Assembly: GCF_028640845.1 (NCBI RefSeq)
Contig: NC_080542.1
Location: forward strand, 148,241,298 to 148,305,297
Direction: 5' to 3'
Source: Ahaetulla prasina
Lineage: Eukaryota; Chordata; Lepidosauria; Squamata; Colubridae
Length of the DNA: 64,000 bases
The notes under the pieces were generated by a model, which saw nothing but the letters and a program-made list of their open reading frames with translations, was not told the origin of the DNA and searched no databases. The number at the start of each line of letters is the position of its first letter. Position 1 is the stretch's first letter. Below, one piece after another: positions 1 to 12,600 of the stretch. Position numbers and translations under genes: made by a program.

Positions 1-374
1 CCTCAACTTCCAACTACAATTGAGTCAAAAATTTATGTTGCTAAGAGACGATTAAATGAGTTTTGCCCCATTTTATGATCTTTCTTGCCACCATTGTTAA
101 GTGAAGCATTGCAATTATTAAGTGAGTCACACGGCTGTTAAACCAAACTGGCTTCCCCGTTGACTTTGCTTGTCAGAAGGTCACAAAAACGGATTATGTG
201 ACTCGGGGATGGTCATAAATATGAGTCAGTTGCCAAGCACCTGAATTTGGATCACATGACCATGGGGATGCTACAATGGTCAGACGTGTGAAAAATGGTC
301 CTAAGTCACTTTTTTCAGTGCTATTGTAACTGAGCGGTCACTAAATGAACTGCCGTAAGTCTAAGACTTACCTG
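1..374 (+). mobile_element. Tigger-like MITE (left-truncated by window)
   Basis: Matches the window's most abundant repeat: ctaagagacgattaaatgag, gtcagaaggtcac, atgagtcagttgccaagc, ending gacttacctg/TA. TA sites and CAG ends suggest Tc1/mariner-Tigger mobilisation. Non-autonomous. Confidence 0.75.
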
Positions 375-486
375 TAACTGCATTATTTCCCAGCCTTTGT
401 GCCCATTTCTATCTGCAAACATCTCTGAAGTGAATGAACAAAAAATGCAAGCGATTTTCTTTGTTTTTGTTTTTTGGTAATTTGTC

Positions 487-492
487 TTTATT
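487..492 (-). terminator. Candidate poly(A) signal AATAAA of the ZNF282-like gene
   Basis: tttatt on the plus strand reads AATAAA on the minus strand, about 0.9 kb past the stop. A T-rich plus-strand run surrounds it. It is a clean hexamer between the stop codon and the MITE at the window edge. Confidence 0.5.
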
Positions 493-1380
493 TGCAATGC
501 ACCTTCAATACAAAACTACATCCTGAAAAGAACGTATCTCTGTGTGGGTGAATAATATATTGTTCGTTTAAAAAATAAAACGAGGCGGCCCACATTTTAT
601 GAGATAAAAGGGAGTTTTAACATCCTAAAAGCAGCAGAGGAGAGAGCCCAGGGAGAACAAATTAATATGGTTGCTGCAGGTCAGACCCACAAGATTTCTT
701 TCGAAAATTCGAAAGATTTTCCCGTACTCGCAATAAAACTGGGAACCAGAAAAGGAACTGAAGAGGAAAAGAAAGAGAAAGGGAACTACTGGTGGCTCGA
801 ACAAGGAGTCCCACGGAATGCGAGCTACACATCGTAAAGTTTTCCGTGTAAATGGTTCCATCCGTACATCCGGAAAAACATCTTTTTTTTTTAAAGCACA
901 GGATCCATCCGGAGCGTGGTTCTGCCGCTATAGGTTATGACTCACTCTGTCAGAAACATATGGGAAAAGTATAACTGCAGCCGACGGCATCCAACAGAAG
1001 CCCAAAAGACACACGATGTCTTTGAGCATCCAGCAAAATGAGACTGCTTGCCGTTAGTGTCTTAACGCGCAAGGAATAACATCCCGCACACGTGCACCTA
1101 CCATCATCAGCTGAAAAGGACCCAGACTTGTGCAGAACTTGGTTGCAAGCAGCTATACGTCACCTCTGCACACCGTCGTGTCCTTTTTCAGAAATGGTTT
1201 TATGGCAGTTGGCACAGATTCTGGTTCAAAATGAGTCTATCTACTGCAGCCCATCTGTCCAGCTGTTTTTCCACATCAAGTAGAATTAAAGTGTGAGACT
1301 GGGGGCTGCAGAGGGAGTGCTGGGGGGGGGCTCAACTGGACGGGCTGAGAGGCTGGGCTCTCTCCCGCTGCTGTGGGGTG
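493..1380 (-). other. ZNF282-like 3' untranslated region
   Basis: About 890 bases from the TAG to the AATAAA at 487-492. There is no convincing repeat except short A/T runs, consistent with a terminal-exon UTR. Its extent is inferred from the poly(A) signal only. Confidence 0.55.
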
Positions 1381-2102
1381 CTAAGGGAGACCGTCACCCC
1401 CCATCCCGGGCAGGAGTCGCTGGGCCGAGGCCTCGCTGCTGTGAGTCCTCAGGTGGTCCTTGAGCGACTCCTTGTAGCGGAAGCTACGCCCACACTCTGC
1501 GCACTGGTAGGGGCGCTCGCCCGTGTGAATGCGCTGGTGCTTGAGCAGATTCTGCTTCCGGATGAACCGTTTCCCACAGATGGGACACTGGAAAGGGCGC
1601 TCGCCTGTGTGCAGCCGCTGGTGGTTCTGCAGGTGCTCCTTGCGGCTGTAACACTTGCCGCACTCGGCACACTTGTAAGGGCGCTCACCCCGGTGGGTCA
1701 TCTGATGCCGCACCAAGCCTGAGTGGCAGTTGAAGCTCTTGCGGCATTCAGCGCACTCGTACGGCCGAGCTTGGCCGTGGTGACTGCGCTGGTGGACTTT
1801 GAGGCTCTTTTTCACCCCAAACATCTTGCCGCACTCACTGCAGCCGTGGGGCCGTTCGGCAGAGCCCTGAGGGGGGCCCAGGATGCTTTGCAGCTCACTG
1901 TCTAACTCCAGCGATTTACCCGCTCTACATTTGGTGGGACTGACGGGCGGCCCACGAGGGGCCTCATAGCCTTCTGCTGCTGGAGGAACAGCGAGAACGG
2001 CTGCTGCAGGAGACTCTCCCTGGAAGAGCATCTCCCGAGGTCTCACCGGCTCTTCCGGGCACAGGGGCGGCTGCTCAGCCTTGATGGTCATTGCGTCTCC
2101 AG
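1381..2102 (-). CDS. ZNF282: ZNF282-like exon 7, five C2H2 zinc fingers and stop
   Basis: Terminal coding exon, starting in phase 1 after ATTCCAG and ending at TAG (1383-1381). After about 75 linker residues come five complete C2H2 fingers with TGERP-type linkers: [43 protein letters not shown] and [11 protein letters not shown]. All Cys and His ligands are present. Finger number, order and helix residues ([33 protein letters not shown]) match ZNF282. A 19-residue tail follows. Confidence 0.93.
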
Positions 2103-5100
2103 CTGGAATAGAAAGTGAAAGAAAACTGAAATCATTTATAGTGATACCTCAGTACGCAGCGTTAATTGGTTCAGGAGGACACAAGTTTTTGAGTACTAAA
2201 AACTATGAGTCCCAAACAAAATTTTCCCATCAGGAATAATGTGGAGAATTGCACGGCAGCCGACAACAAATTCTAACAGCGTGTGCATTTAAGAACCGAA
2301 CAAACGATGTGCCAAGACTGAAAAATGCTTAAGCTTCCTGTGACTACTATTGCTAAATCAGATAAACAGAGTTGGAAGGGACCCTGTGGGTCATCTAGTC
2401 CAACCCCCCGCCCAGGCAGGAGACCCTACACCATTTCTGACGGATGGCAGTCCAGTCTCTTCTTGAAAGCCTCCAGTGATGAAGCGCCCACAACTTCTGA
2501 AGACAACTTCTGTTCCATGGGTTGATTGTTCTCACTGTCAGAAAATTTCTCCTTATTTCTAGGCTGAATCTCTCCTTGAGCAGTTTCCATCCATTAGTCC
2601 CTGTCTGACCTTGGGGTGCTTTGGAAAACAGGCTGACCTCCTCCTCTCTATGACAACCCCTCAAATATTAGAACAGTGATATCGTATCTCCCCTGGGCCT
2701 TCACTAGACTAGCTATGGCCAGTTCCTGTAACTGTCCTTCATATGTTCTAGCCTTTTCAACTTGCCAAAGAACTGGGGGGAGGGAAGGGCAAGATGGAAT
2801 GTGGAGGCTAGAATCTTAACCATAAGAACCAAGGACACTTTTGTAGGTGTCTGCCAAGATGTGCACAGTTATCAAAACAAAAAGATGATTCCAAATTGGA
2901 CAATGCGATCTGTTCCACGGGAGGAGGGGATGAAACTCATATTTAACTACGCAGGGCTTATGCAGGGAAAATTAATTTTGCTTTTTTTCAAGTGCCAAAG
3001 TACGGGTAATCCTCAACTTCCGACGACAATGGAGCCCAAAACTTCTGTTGCTAAGTGTGACATTTGTTAAGTGAATTCTGCCCCATTTTACCACGTTTCT
3101 TGCCAGAGTTATTAAGTGAACCACCGCAGTTGATAAATTAGTAACCCGGTTGTTAAGTGAATCTAGCTTCCCCATTGATTTTGCTTGTCAGAAGGTCGCA
3201 AAAGGGGATCACACGACCCCAGGACACTGCAACGGTCGTAAGTATGAAAGTTGCCCAGCATTTGATCACAGTCAAGGGGATGGCTGCAGTAGTGGGTTCC
3301 ACTTACTTCAGCTATTGGTTTGGAATTGGGATTGTGCATGCGTGCTTGCTTTGCTCATGTATGGCGCTTCTTCACATGCGCAGAACCTTCTACCCGAACC
3401 AGTAGAAACCCACCATTGGATGGCTGCAATGGTGAGAAACGGTCATAAGTCGTTTTTTTTCAATGCCTCTGTAAATTTGAATGGTCTCTAAATGAACTGT
3501 TGTAAGTCAAGGACTAACTCAACTCTACACTACTAACTAGAGCACACAAAACATTTGCCAGACCTATTCTTGAATACAGCTCATCCGTCTGGAACCCATA
3601 CCTCATCTCTGACATAAATACAGTAGAACGAGTCCAGAAATATTTTACTAGAAGAGTTCTTCACGCCTCCGAAAACAACAAAATACCTTATACCAACAGA
3701 CTTGAAATCCTGGGATTAGAAAACTTAGAACTCCGCCGACTTCGACATGACCTGAGTTTAACACACAATCATCTATTCCAATATCCTTCCTATAAAAGAC
3801 TACTTCAGCTTCAATCGCAATATTACAAGAGCAAAAAATAGATTCAAGCTAAATGTCAACCGCTTCAAACTTGATTGCAGAAAATATGACTTCTGTAACA
3901 GAGTTGTTAACGCTTGGAACTCACTACCTGACTCCATAGTCTTTACTCAAAATCCCAAAAACTTCAACCAAAAACTGTCTACTATTGATCTCACCCCATT
4001 CATGAGAGGACTATAAGGGGCGTGCATAAGAGCACAAAAGTGCCTACCGTTCCTGTCCTATTGTTCCCTTCATTATATCAAATTAATATAGTTGATGCAT
4101 ATTTTTTTTACTTATATATATATTTTTTTTCTTCAAGATATGTTGTTTTATCTATGACAATTGTTTGTGTATACTGTTGTGACAAAAAGAAATAAAAAAA
4201 CAACAACAACAATCCAGTAGAAAGGAGGACATATGTGTTTCTCAAACTGTAAGACATGGAGACTTCAACTCCCAGAATTCCCCAACCAGGTGTAGTGAGC
4301 AGGGAATTCTGGGAATCAAAGATTGAGAAACATTTCCTTTATAAGTAGTCCTTGACTTACAACCAAAACAGAGATCAAAATTTCCATCGCACATCGCTGC
4401 GGTTGTAATGTCAAGTCGGACCTGATTTTATGACCATTATTACTATGGCGGTTAAGCAAACACCACAATCTCATTTTATCTAACTATCAAAAAAAGCATC
4501 ATGAATTGTGACCACGTAATGTTAGATCATTGCAACAGGTCGTAAATGTGCCCAGATTGTCATAATGTGACCATGGGGTGGTGTGATAGTCATAAATGTG
4601 AGGACTCAGCTTTTTTCAGAACTTAACAACTGTGGCAAAAAGGGTGGCAAAACGGGGCAAAACTCACTTAACAAATGTCTCACTTAGCAACAGAAATTTT
4701 GGGCTCAATTCCTGTTGTAATTCGAGGACTACCTGTTGGTAGCATCCTAAGATCACATGATCCCCATTCACGACCTTGCTAGCCAGCATCCAACCCAACA
4801 AATGAGGCCGGATTTGCTTAAAGACCAAGTGATTCACTTAATGACTGCAGCGACTAATTTAACAACAGTCGCAAAATAGATGATAAAATTGAGGGCTGCT
4901 CGTGATTGTAAATCAAGGACTAGTAATAACCAAAAGCCAACATGAATTTGTCAAAAACAGATCATGCCAGACAAATCTTCATTTAGATATGAGCCAGCCG
5001 TGTGCAGCAGCTGCCAAAAAGCCAACACAGTTCTGGGCTGCATAAACAGAGGGATAGAACTAAGATCACGTGAAGTGTTGATACCACTTTATAATGCCCT

Positions 5101-8100
5101 GGTAAGGCCACACTTGGAATATTGTATCCAGTTTTGGTCGCCATGATGTAAAAAAGATGTTGAGACTCTAGAAAGAGAGCAGAGAAGAGCAACAAAGATG
5201 ATTAGGGGACTGGAGGCTAAAACATATGAAGAATGCTTGCAGGAATTGGCTATGTCTAGTTTAATGAAAACAAGGACCACGGGAGATATGATAGCATTCT
5301 TTCAATATCTGAAAGGCTGCCCCAAAGAAGAGGGAGTCAATCTATTCTCCAAGGCCCCTGAGGGCAGGACAAAAAGCAACGGGTGGAAACTCATCAAGGA
5401 GAGAAGCAACTTGGAACTAAGGAGAAATTTCCTGAGAGTGAGAACAATTAATCAGTGGAACAATTTGCCTCCAGATGTTGTAAATGCTCCAACACTGGAA
5501 ATTTTAAAGAAGTGATTGGACAACCATTTGCCTGAAATGGTATAAGGCAGTGACGGCTAGCCTTTTTGCCATCACGTGCCAAAAGAAGGAGCAGCGTGGG
5601 GTGGGTGTGTTTGCCACACGCATGTGTGCCCATACTCATAATTCAATGCCTCCCGCGACCCCCTGCTTTTGGCATGTGATGGCAAAAAGGTTACCGGTGG
5701 GCCCGGTAGGTCTGTTTTTCGCCCTCCCCAGACTCCAGAGGGTTTCTCTGAGCCTGGGGAGGGTGAAAACGGTCTCCCACCCGCCCAGAGGCCCTCCGGA
5801 GGCCGGAAATGGCCCATTTCCCAACTTCCGGTGGGCCTGAAAATCAGCTGGCCTGCATGTGTATGCGCGCTGGAGCCGAATTAGGGCAATTCTTGCGTGC
5901 CCACAGATATGGCTCTGCGTGAGACCTGTGGCACGCATGCCATAGGTTCACTATCACGGGTAAAGGGTTTCCTGACTGAGCAGGGGGTTGGACTAGAAGA
6001 CCTCCAAGGTCCCTTCCAAGCGCTGTGATTCTAATTCTAATTCTAAAACTGATCCAATGCGTTGAGAGAACCACGTAAAATAAGAAATTTATTTTGGGGG
6101 GGGGAAACAAAGTTTTGTCCATGAGTTCTTCAAACTGCTTGGATTTATCCCAGGGGACAAATAACTGAGAGTGTTGATTTTTTCCTGGAACTCCAAAAAA
6201 ACCTTTGAATTTTCCCAGCCAGACTTGTTGACATCCTGTTGGTGCCAGATGCAAAAACCTGACCTTCTTCGCAGGTCACAATCACTTTTACAGCCGCCTC
6301 TTCTTTTGAAAACAGAAGAAAAGTAACTAAATACCAAGAAAGAAGAAAAATCAGCAAATCGCCATTATTTTATCTGACATTCAGCCCTACAAGGTCGAAG
6401 AGCCGAAATGCAAAATTGAGATAGTCAGGAAGATACTAGATTATGCAGAAGTGGATAGCCTGACAGTTGAAAATTTAACAGAAAGATGATGTAGAATGTT
6501 TTCAAACGTGGATTTTATTTTACCAAGGGTTGAAAAAAAGGCGGTGGAGATTAAGAATTTAAATTAATACTGTTAAGCAAATTAAATAACCAGACATGAT
6601 GTTTATTAAGCACTAAGAGATATAATTAATGGGAAATCAATAAAAAATGTTTTTTAAGTAAAAAATAAATGTGAGACTTCTAGGGCTTTTCAAAGCTGGC
6701 ATATTTCAAATTGCAAAAAAACAACAAAAAAACAACAACACCCCCCAAATAAAGGCAAGGGCCACTCCTTGACTTACTGCCGTAAGTAGTAACTAACCCT
6801 AGTAGTCGCTGAGGAATTCTGGGAATCAAAATCTACACTGGACCAAATAGCTTGCTTTATAAATAATCCTTGACTTACGACCGCCACCGACATTGAAATG
6901 CCCATCACACACCATTGCAGTGGTAAAGTCAAGTCAGACCTGATTTTACAACCGTTTTTACTACGGCCATTCAGCGAATACTGTGATCGTTAAACACAAT
7001 CTCGTTTTTCCAAATGGGCAGGTTTTTTTGCAGTAAACTATCCAAACAGTATCACAAATTACGATCACGTAACAATAGATCATTTCGACAGGTCATAAGG
7101 GTGCCCAGATTGTGACTATGTGGCCGTGAGGTGGTGTGCTAGTCATAAGTATGAGGACCGGGCTTTTTTCCCAGTACTTTGACGAAGAAGAAATGGATGT
7201 AAATTGAGGACATAATACAACCTGCATGTCTCCATCTCAAAAACAGAGTCAGCGAGAACCAAGTATCGGATCTTTTTTTTTGTCCAACAACCAGAACCTC
7301 ATTACAATTGTTCATTTAACAACTGTTCAAAATTCCAACCACACCAGAAAAAAAAAAAAAGTGGCTTATAACCGGTCCTCAAACTTACGACCATCCCAGC
7401 ATCCAACATGATCAAAATTAGGTCACATCACAACCTATATAATAGTTACAATGGTCTTATTGAATCACGAGATCCCCTTTTGGGATCTCCCCACAAGGCC
7501 AAGTCAAAGGCGGAAGCCGGCTTCGCTTAACAATGGCATAATTCACTTAACGACCGCAGTGCTTTGCCTAACTACAGTGGCGAAAAATAGCAACATCCAG
7601 CACGAGTCACTCGATCCCCGCCTTGCTTAATGACAGAAGTTGTCATCCCCAAGGTGTGTTTTAAGTGGAGGCTCACTTCCCTCCGGTCAACTTCAGCATT
7701 CATTCCTCTCTCATTTTCTGAATATTTGAAGTTACGACAGCCCTGAAAAAAAGCGATTTACGACCGTGGCAGTGTCCCCGTGTGGGCCACGTGATCAAAA
7801 TTCAGCCACTCGGCCACTGACTCCTTTCGCAACCTTCTGACAAGCAGAGTCCAAGGGGAAGCTGCAGTGGCTTAACAATCATGTTGCTAACTTAACACCA
7901 GCAGTGATTCACTGAACAACGAGGGCAAGGAAGGTCACAAAACGGGGTGAAACGCCACTTAATAGATGTCTCTGATTTAGCAATGGGAACTTTGGGCTCG
8001 ATTTGCGGTCGTTAAGCTGAGGACTTACAGCACCCCACTGACGACTGAGCGAGTCGGAATAGGACCTACCTGGGCCCCCGTGCACAGGGAGGGTCTCCCT

Positions 8101-9637
8101 TTCCGATGTGTCCCACTGATGTCTGACACACGAATTCTCTTCTTGTTTAATCCAGGATAAAAAATCATGGGTGGACATGAGCCCCTGGGCCCCTAAAGGA
8201 GAACAGAGGGGATGCTGAATTCACAGAAAGGGTTTTGGGGACCTCCCCCGGCCCCCCCAAAAAAAGGCAGAAGGGGAGAAAGGAGCCTACCGATGTAGGA
8301 CCACCTACCCGGAGGTGTCGAAATCACCCTTCTGCACATGGAACAGCTGGCATGTAAAAACTGAGCTTTTCTCTCCCTTGGCAACTTTAAGAAGGATGGA
8401 CTCCCAACTCCCAGAATTCCCCAACCAGCTGGCTGGGGGATTCTGGGAGTGGAAGTCTTCCCCTCTTAAAGTGGCTGAGCTTGAAACTTAGTGCCCTCGA
8501 CCAACAGGCGGGGTCATCCAATGGGCTTAAGCCAACCAAAGAAGCCAATCCGTGCTGTTCTCTCCAGCCACCCAGTGCTTTCAATGGGAAAGGCGATTGT
8601 AAATTGAAAACATCTGACATTAAAAGCATCGGTGCTATTAAAACTCTGCCATTTTTCGACCCCCTTGTGTGGGAGGATCAGAATCTGGAACACCCCCCCT
8701 TTTGACCGCCCCCAAAGTCAGCCCCCGCCCTCACCCATCACCTGCACATGGGTCAGCCACCAGGCCTCTGTCCTCGGAGAAGGGACCTCCTCCGCTGAAG
8801 GACCCCCCCTCCTGTTTGATGCGTGTCAGGATATCCGGCGTGGAGGCCAAGGGTCCTGGGTTCGAGGGAGAGAAGGGGAGGAGAGACGGGACGCAACTTG
8901 GAAACACAGCCTGGGAGCCCACCCCCACCCCCCGCCATGGGGCGAAGGGCACCAGCCAGCCCCAAATCCTCCTCGACCCACAGGCTCCAAAATGCACCCC
9001 ATTGGGGGGGGGAGAAGGGCTGGGAAGGGGGAGCAAGAATGGGTAGATGCAGGATGGGGGCGCATTTGGGGGAGGGCAAGGCTGAATGTGGGTAGGGGGA
9101 GCTGCAGGAAGCAATCGTGGTTTTATTCGGTGGTTGGCTGGAAAGGGTGAGCCAGGATTGGACATTTTGCGTTGGCATGTATACAGTTCTGGGAAAGGAA
9201 GGAAGGAAGGAGAGGTAAGGCATGAAAGAATGAAGAAGAGAGAGCGGGAGGAAGAAAGAAGAGGGGAAGGAGGGAGGGAGAGTGCATGAAAGAATGGAAA
9301 GGAAAAAAGGAAAGAACGGCAGAAGGAAGGAAAAAAAATAAGAGGGAGGAAGGGAGGAGTAATGCATGAAAGAATAAAGGAGGGAGGGAAGAAGGGAAGA
9401 CGGGAGACAGGGAAGGAGGGGAGAAAGCAGGAACAAAGGACAGAAAGAAAAGGGAAAAAAAGAAGAAAAAAGGAATGAAGCCAGGAGGGAAGGAGGCAGG
9501 CAGGCAAAGATAAACCAGAGGAAGATAAGAAGCAGACGGGGAGAAAGAGGAGGAACCGGATGAGAGGGAAGGAAAACAAAACAAAAGTTTTGCTCTGTGC
9601 GAAGCCGTGGGAGTCTTATCTCCAGCATTCAGCAAAA

Positions 9638-9688
<51 letters not shown>

Positions 9689-12600
9689 GTGTGCGCATGT
9701 GAGACCCAAAGCTCACAATTTAGAATCAGAATAGAGCTGGAAGGGACCTCAAAGGTCTTCTAGTCCAACCCGCTACAGAATCATGGAATGACAGAGTTGG
9801 ACGGGGGGGGATCCCGGAGGTCATCTAGCCCAACCCCCTGCTCAACCAGGAGAGCCTTACAGAATAACAAGAGTTGGAAGGGACCTTAGAGATCACCTAG
9901 TCCAGCCCCCTCCATGCTCAAGCAGGAGACCCTTAAAGAATCATGGAATGACAGAGTTGGAAGGGACCCTTTGAGGTCCTCTAGTCCAGAAGTCTCCAAC
10001 CTTGGCAACTTTAAGACTTGTGGACTTCAACGACCAGAGTTCCTCAGCCAGCAAAGCTAGTCCAACCCCCTGCTCAAGCACGAGACCCTTACAGAATCAT
10101 GGAATGACAGAGTGGGAAGTGACCTTAGAGGTCATCTAGTCCAGCCCCCCCCCCATGCTCAAGCAGGAGACCTTTACCATCTCAGACAACACACCCCTTC
10201 CAAACCAGAGCCCCTCCACCCCAGATACCCTTCCCCCCACCTGTGCAAGGCTCGGGGATCACGTCACGCTCCTTCGCGCTCGGCGGCTCTGGGACGCTGG
10301 GTTCGGGCGCCCCCCTCTCAGCCCTGGGGTGTACCTCAGGTTTGGCAACGTTGACGTTGGCACCTGGAAAACGGGGAGACAATCAAAAATTCCCCACCTC
10401 GCAGGGTTGGGGAATAGAGTTCGGCAATACAGGCAATCCTCGACTTACGACCACGATGGAACCCAAAGCTTCCGTTGCTAAGCGAAACAGGTGCTAAGGG
10501 AGTTTTGCTCCGTTTATGACCTCTCTTAACACCGTGATTCAGTCCCCGACTTACAACCACGACGGAGCCCAAACTTTCTCTTAAGGGAGCTTCGCCCCAT
10601 TTTATGGTCTTTCTGACCACGGTCGTTAAGTGAACCCTTGCAGTTATTGAACTAGTCACACGGTCGTTCAGCGAATCCGGCTTCCCCGGTGACTTTGTCA
10701 GAAGGTCGCGAAAGGGGATCACGTGACCCTGGGGATGCAGCAACCGCCATAAATATGAGTCAACGGCCAACCGTATGAATGTTGGGAATGTCGCAATGGG
10801 CATAAATGAGAAAAACAAGTGAAAAAATCCTTTTTTCAGTGCTGTAACTTCGGTCACTAAACAAACAGTTTTAAGTCAAGGACTACCTGGAATATGGCAA
10901 AATTTACCAAAGTGCATCTTCAGGTAGTCCTTGATTTATGACCAGTTGTTTAGGTCTCCCTTTGATCTTCCAATGGTGCTGGCGGGAAAAAAGTGACTTA
11001 GAATTGGTCCTCACATTTACGACCGTCGCAGCGTTCTTGGAGTCACCAACTGCCATTCAGGCACTCGGCAACGGGTTCCTGTTTACGACACATTTTTAAG
11101 GCCAGAAGGTTGTCATTGACCTTAAAATCGACTAAGGAAGGGCAGCCAAACTCACTTAACGGCCGCGTGCTTTGCTTAACAATGGTGGAGGTTCGCTTAG
11201 CAACCGTGGGCAAAAACGTCCTAATAGAACCGCGATGTTTAACAACGGACGTTCCAATCCCAATCGGCGTTGTAAATCGAGGACTAGCTGCAAGTACATA
11301 TAAAGAGACAGGCGGCCTGCCGATTAACCTGGCTATACCGAATGCTAGCAAGGATTCGTAGTTCTCCTTCAGAAGATTGTTGTACAGGTCCTTCTGCCAA
11401 TCAGCCAAATTCTTCCACTCTTCGGCGGAGAAATAAACCGCAATATCCACAAACGTAACCGGCATCTGCAAATACAATTTAAAAAAACAAAACAAAACAC
11501 ACACACACACAAGACTTCAAGAAGGGTAAAAAAAAGATGGCTTTCGCACCCAGATCCTGAATTTTTGCACCGTCAGCTTTGGAAGCTTTTATTTTTAATT
11601 TTAATTATCAGCCTTTTATAATCTGCTATGTTTTAAATGTTGTTTTTAATTGTATATATTTTGTGTTTTACTTTTGGCTGTACACCGCCCTGAGTCCTTC
11701 GGGAGAAGGGCGGTATAAAAATTTAATAAATAATAATAATAAAATAATAATAATAAAAAGCTATACTAAGCCGAAGGCTTCCACACGCTGCCACCTTCCC
11801 ATGAGTGGGGAAGTAGAAGAGGTGGGGGAGTACAAGGGGCTATTAGATATAATAACAACCTTCCTGCCAGTCAAGGTCAGGCCGAGCCTGCATCTGGAAA
11901 AGGACACACCACTCCGGTTCTTCCCTGAAGAACTTGGCAAAAAAGATGGAAGGAAAATGAATCATCCATTCCCGTTTATTATTTTTTTTAATTTAAATTT
12001 CAAATTTTAAAATTCATTTTAATTTTTTTTAAAAAATTCTGTTTTTAATTTTTCTAAGTCCCTTTCTTTAAAGACTAAAAAGAAATCATCCAAAGTGAAA
12101 TTAATTGCCAATCCAGTGACGACTGGTAAGGAGAAAATTTTTTGTCTTTTTCTTTCTAGTTTATATTTTAATTTTTGAAGTATTTCTTCTTAAAATTACA
12201 GTTTTTTCTCTTTTTAAGATGATTGTTTTTCCCCTAAAAAAATGTGCTAGAAGTGAATTCCTTGCAAATCCAGTGATTGATATATAAAAAAACAGGATAC
12301 ATTTATATTTTAATTTTCTTTTGTTTTTAAGATTTTTTTTCTTATGATTAAAAATTGTTTTGCCACTAAAAAAATTCTAAAAGTAATTTCATTGTGAATC
12401 CAGTGATGATTGACAAGTTAAAAAATTTTTTTTTTCATTTTCCTTCCTAATTTGTTTGTTGTTTTTTTTTTAAAAAAAACGGTCTTTTCAAGATTAAAGA
12501 CTATTTGGTTAGTAAAAGTAAATCAAATGGTAATCCAATGATGACTGATCAATAGAAAATATGATCCATTTTTAAAAATTTTCTTCCTAGTTTGTATTTT

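Noticed and set aside
3521..5515. Reverse-transcriptase-like frames as possible host genes
   Set aside because: Truncated, frameshifted LINE/CR1 ends with 3' UTR signatures.
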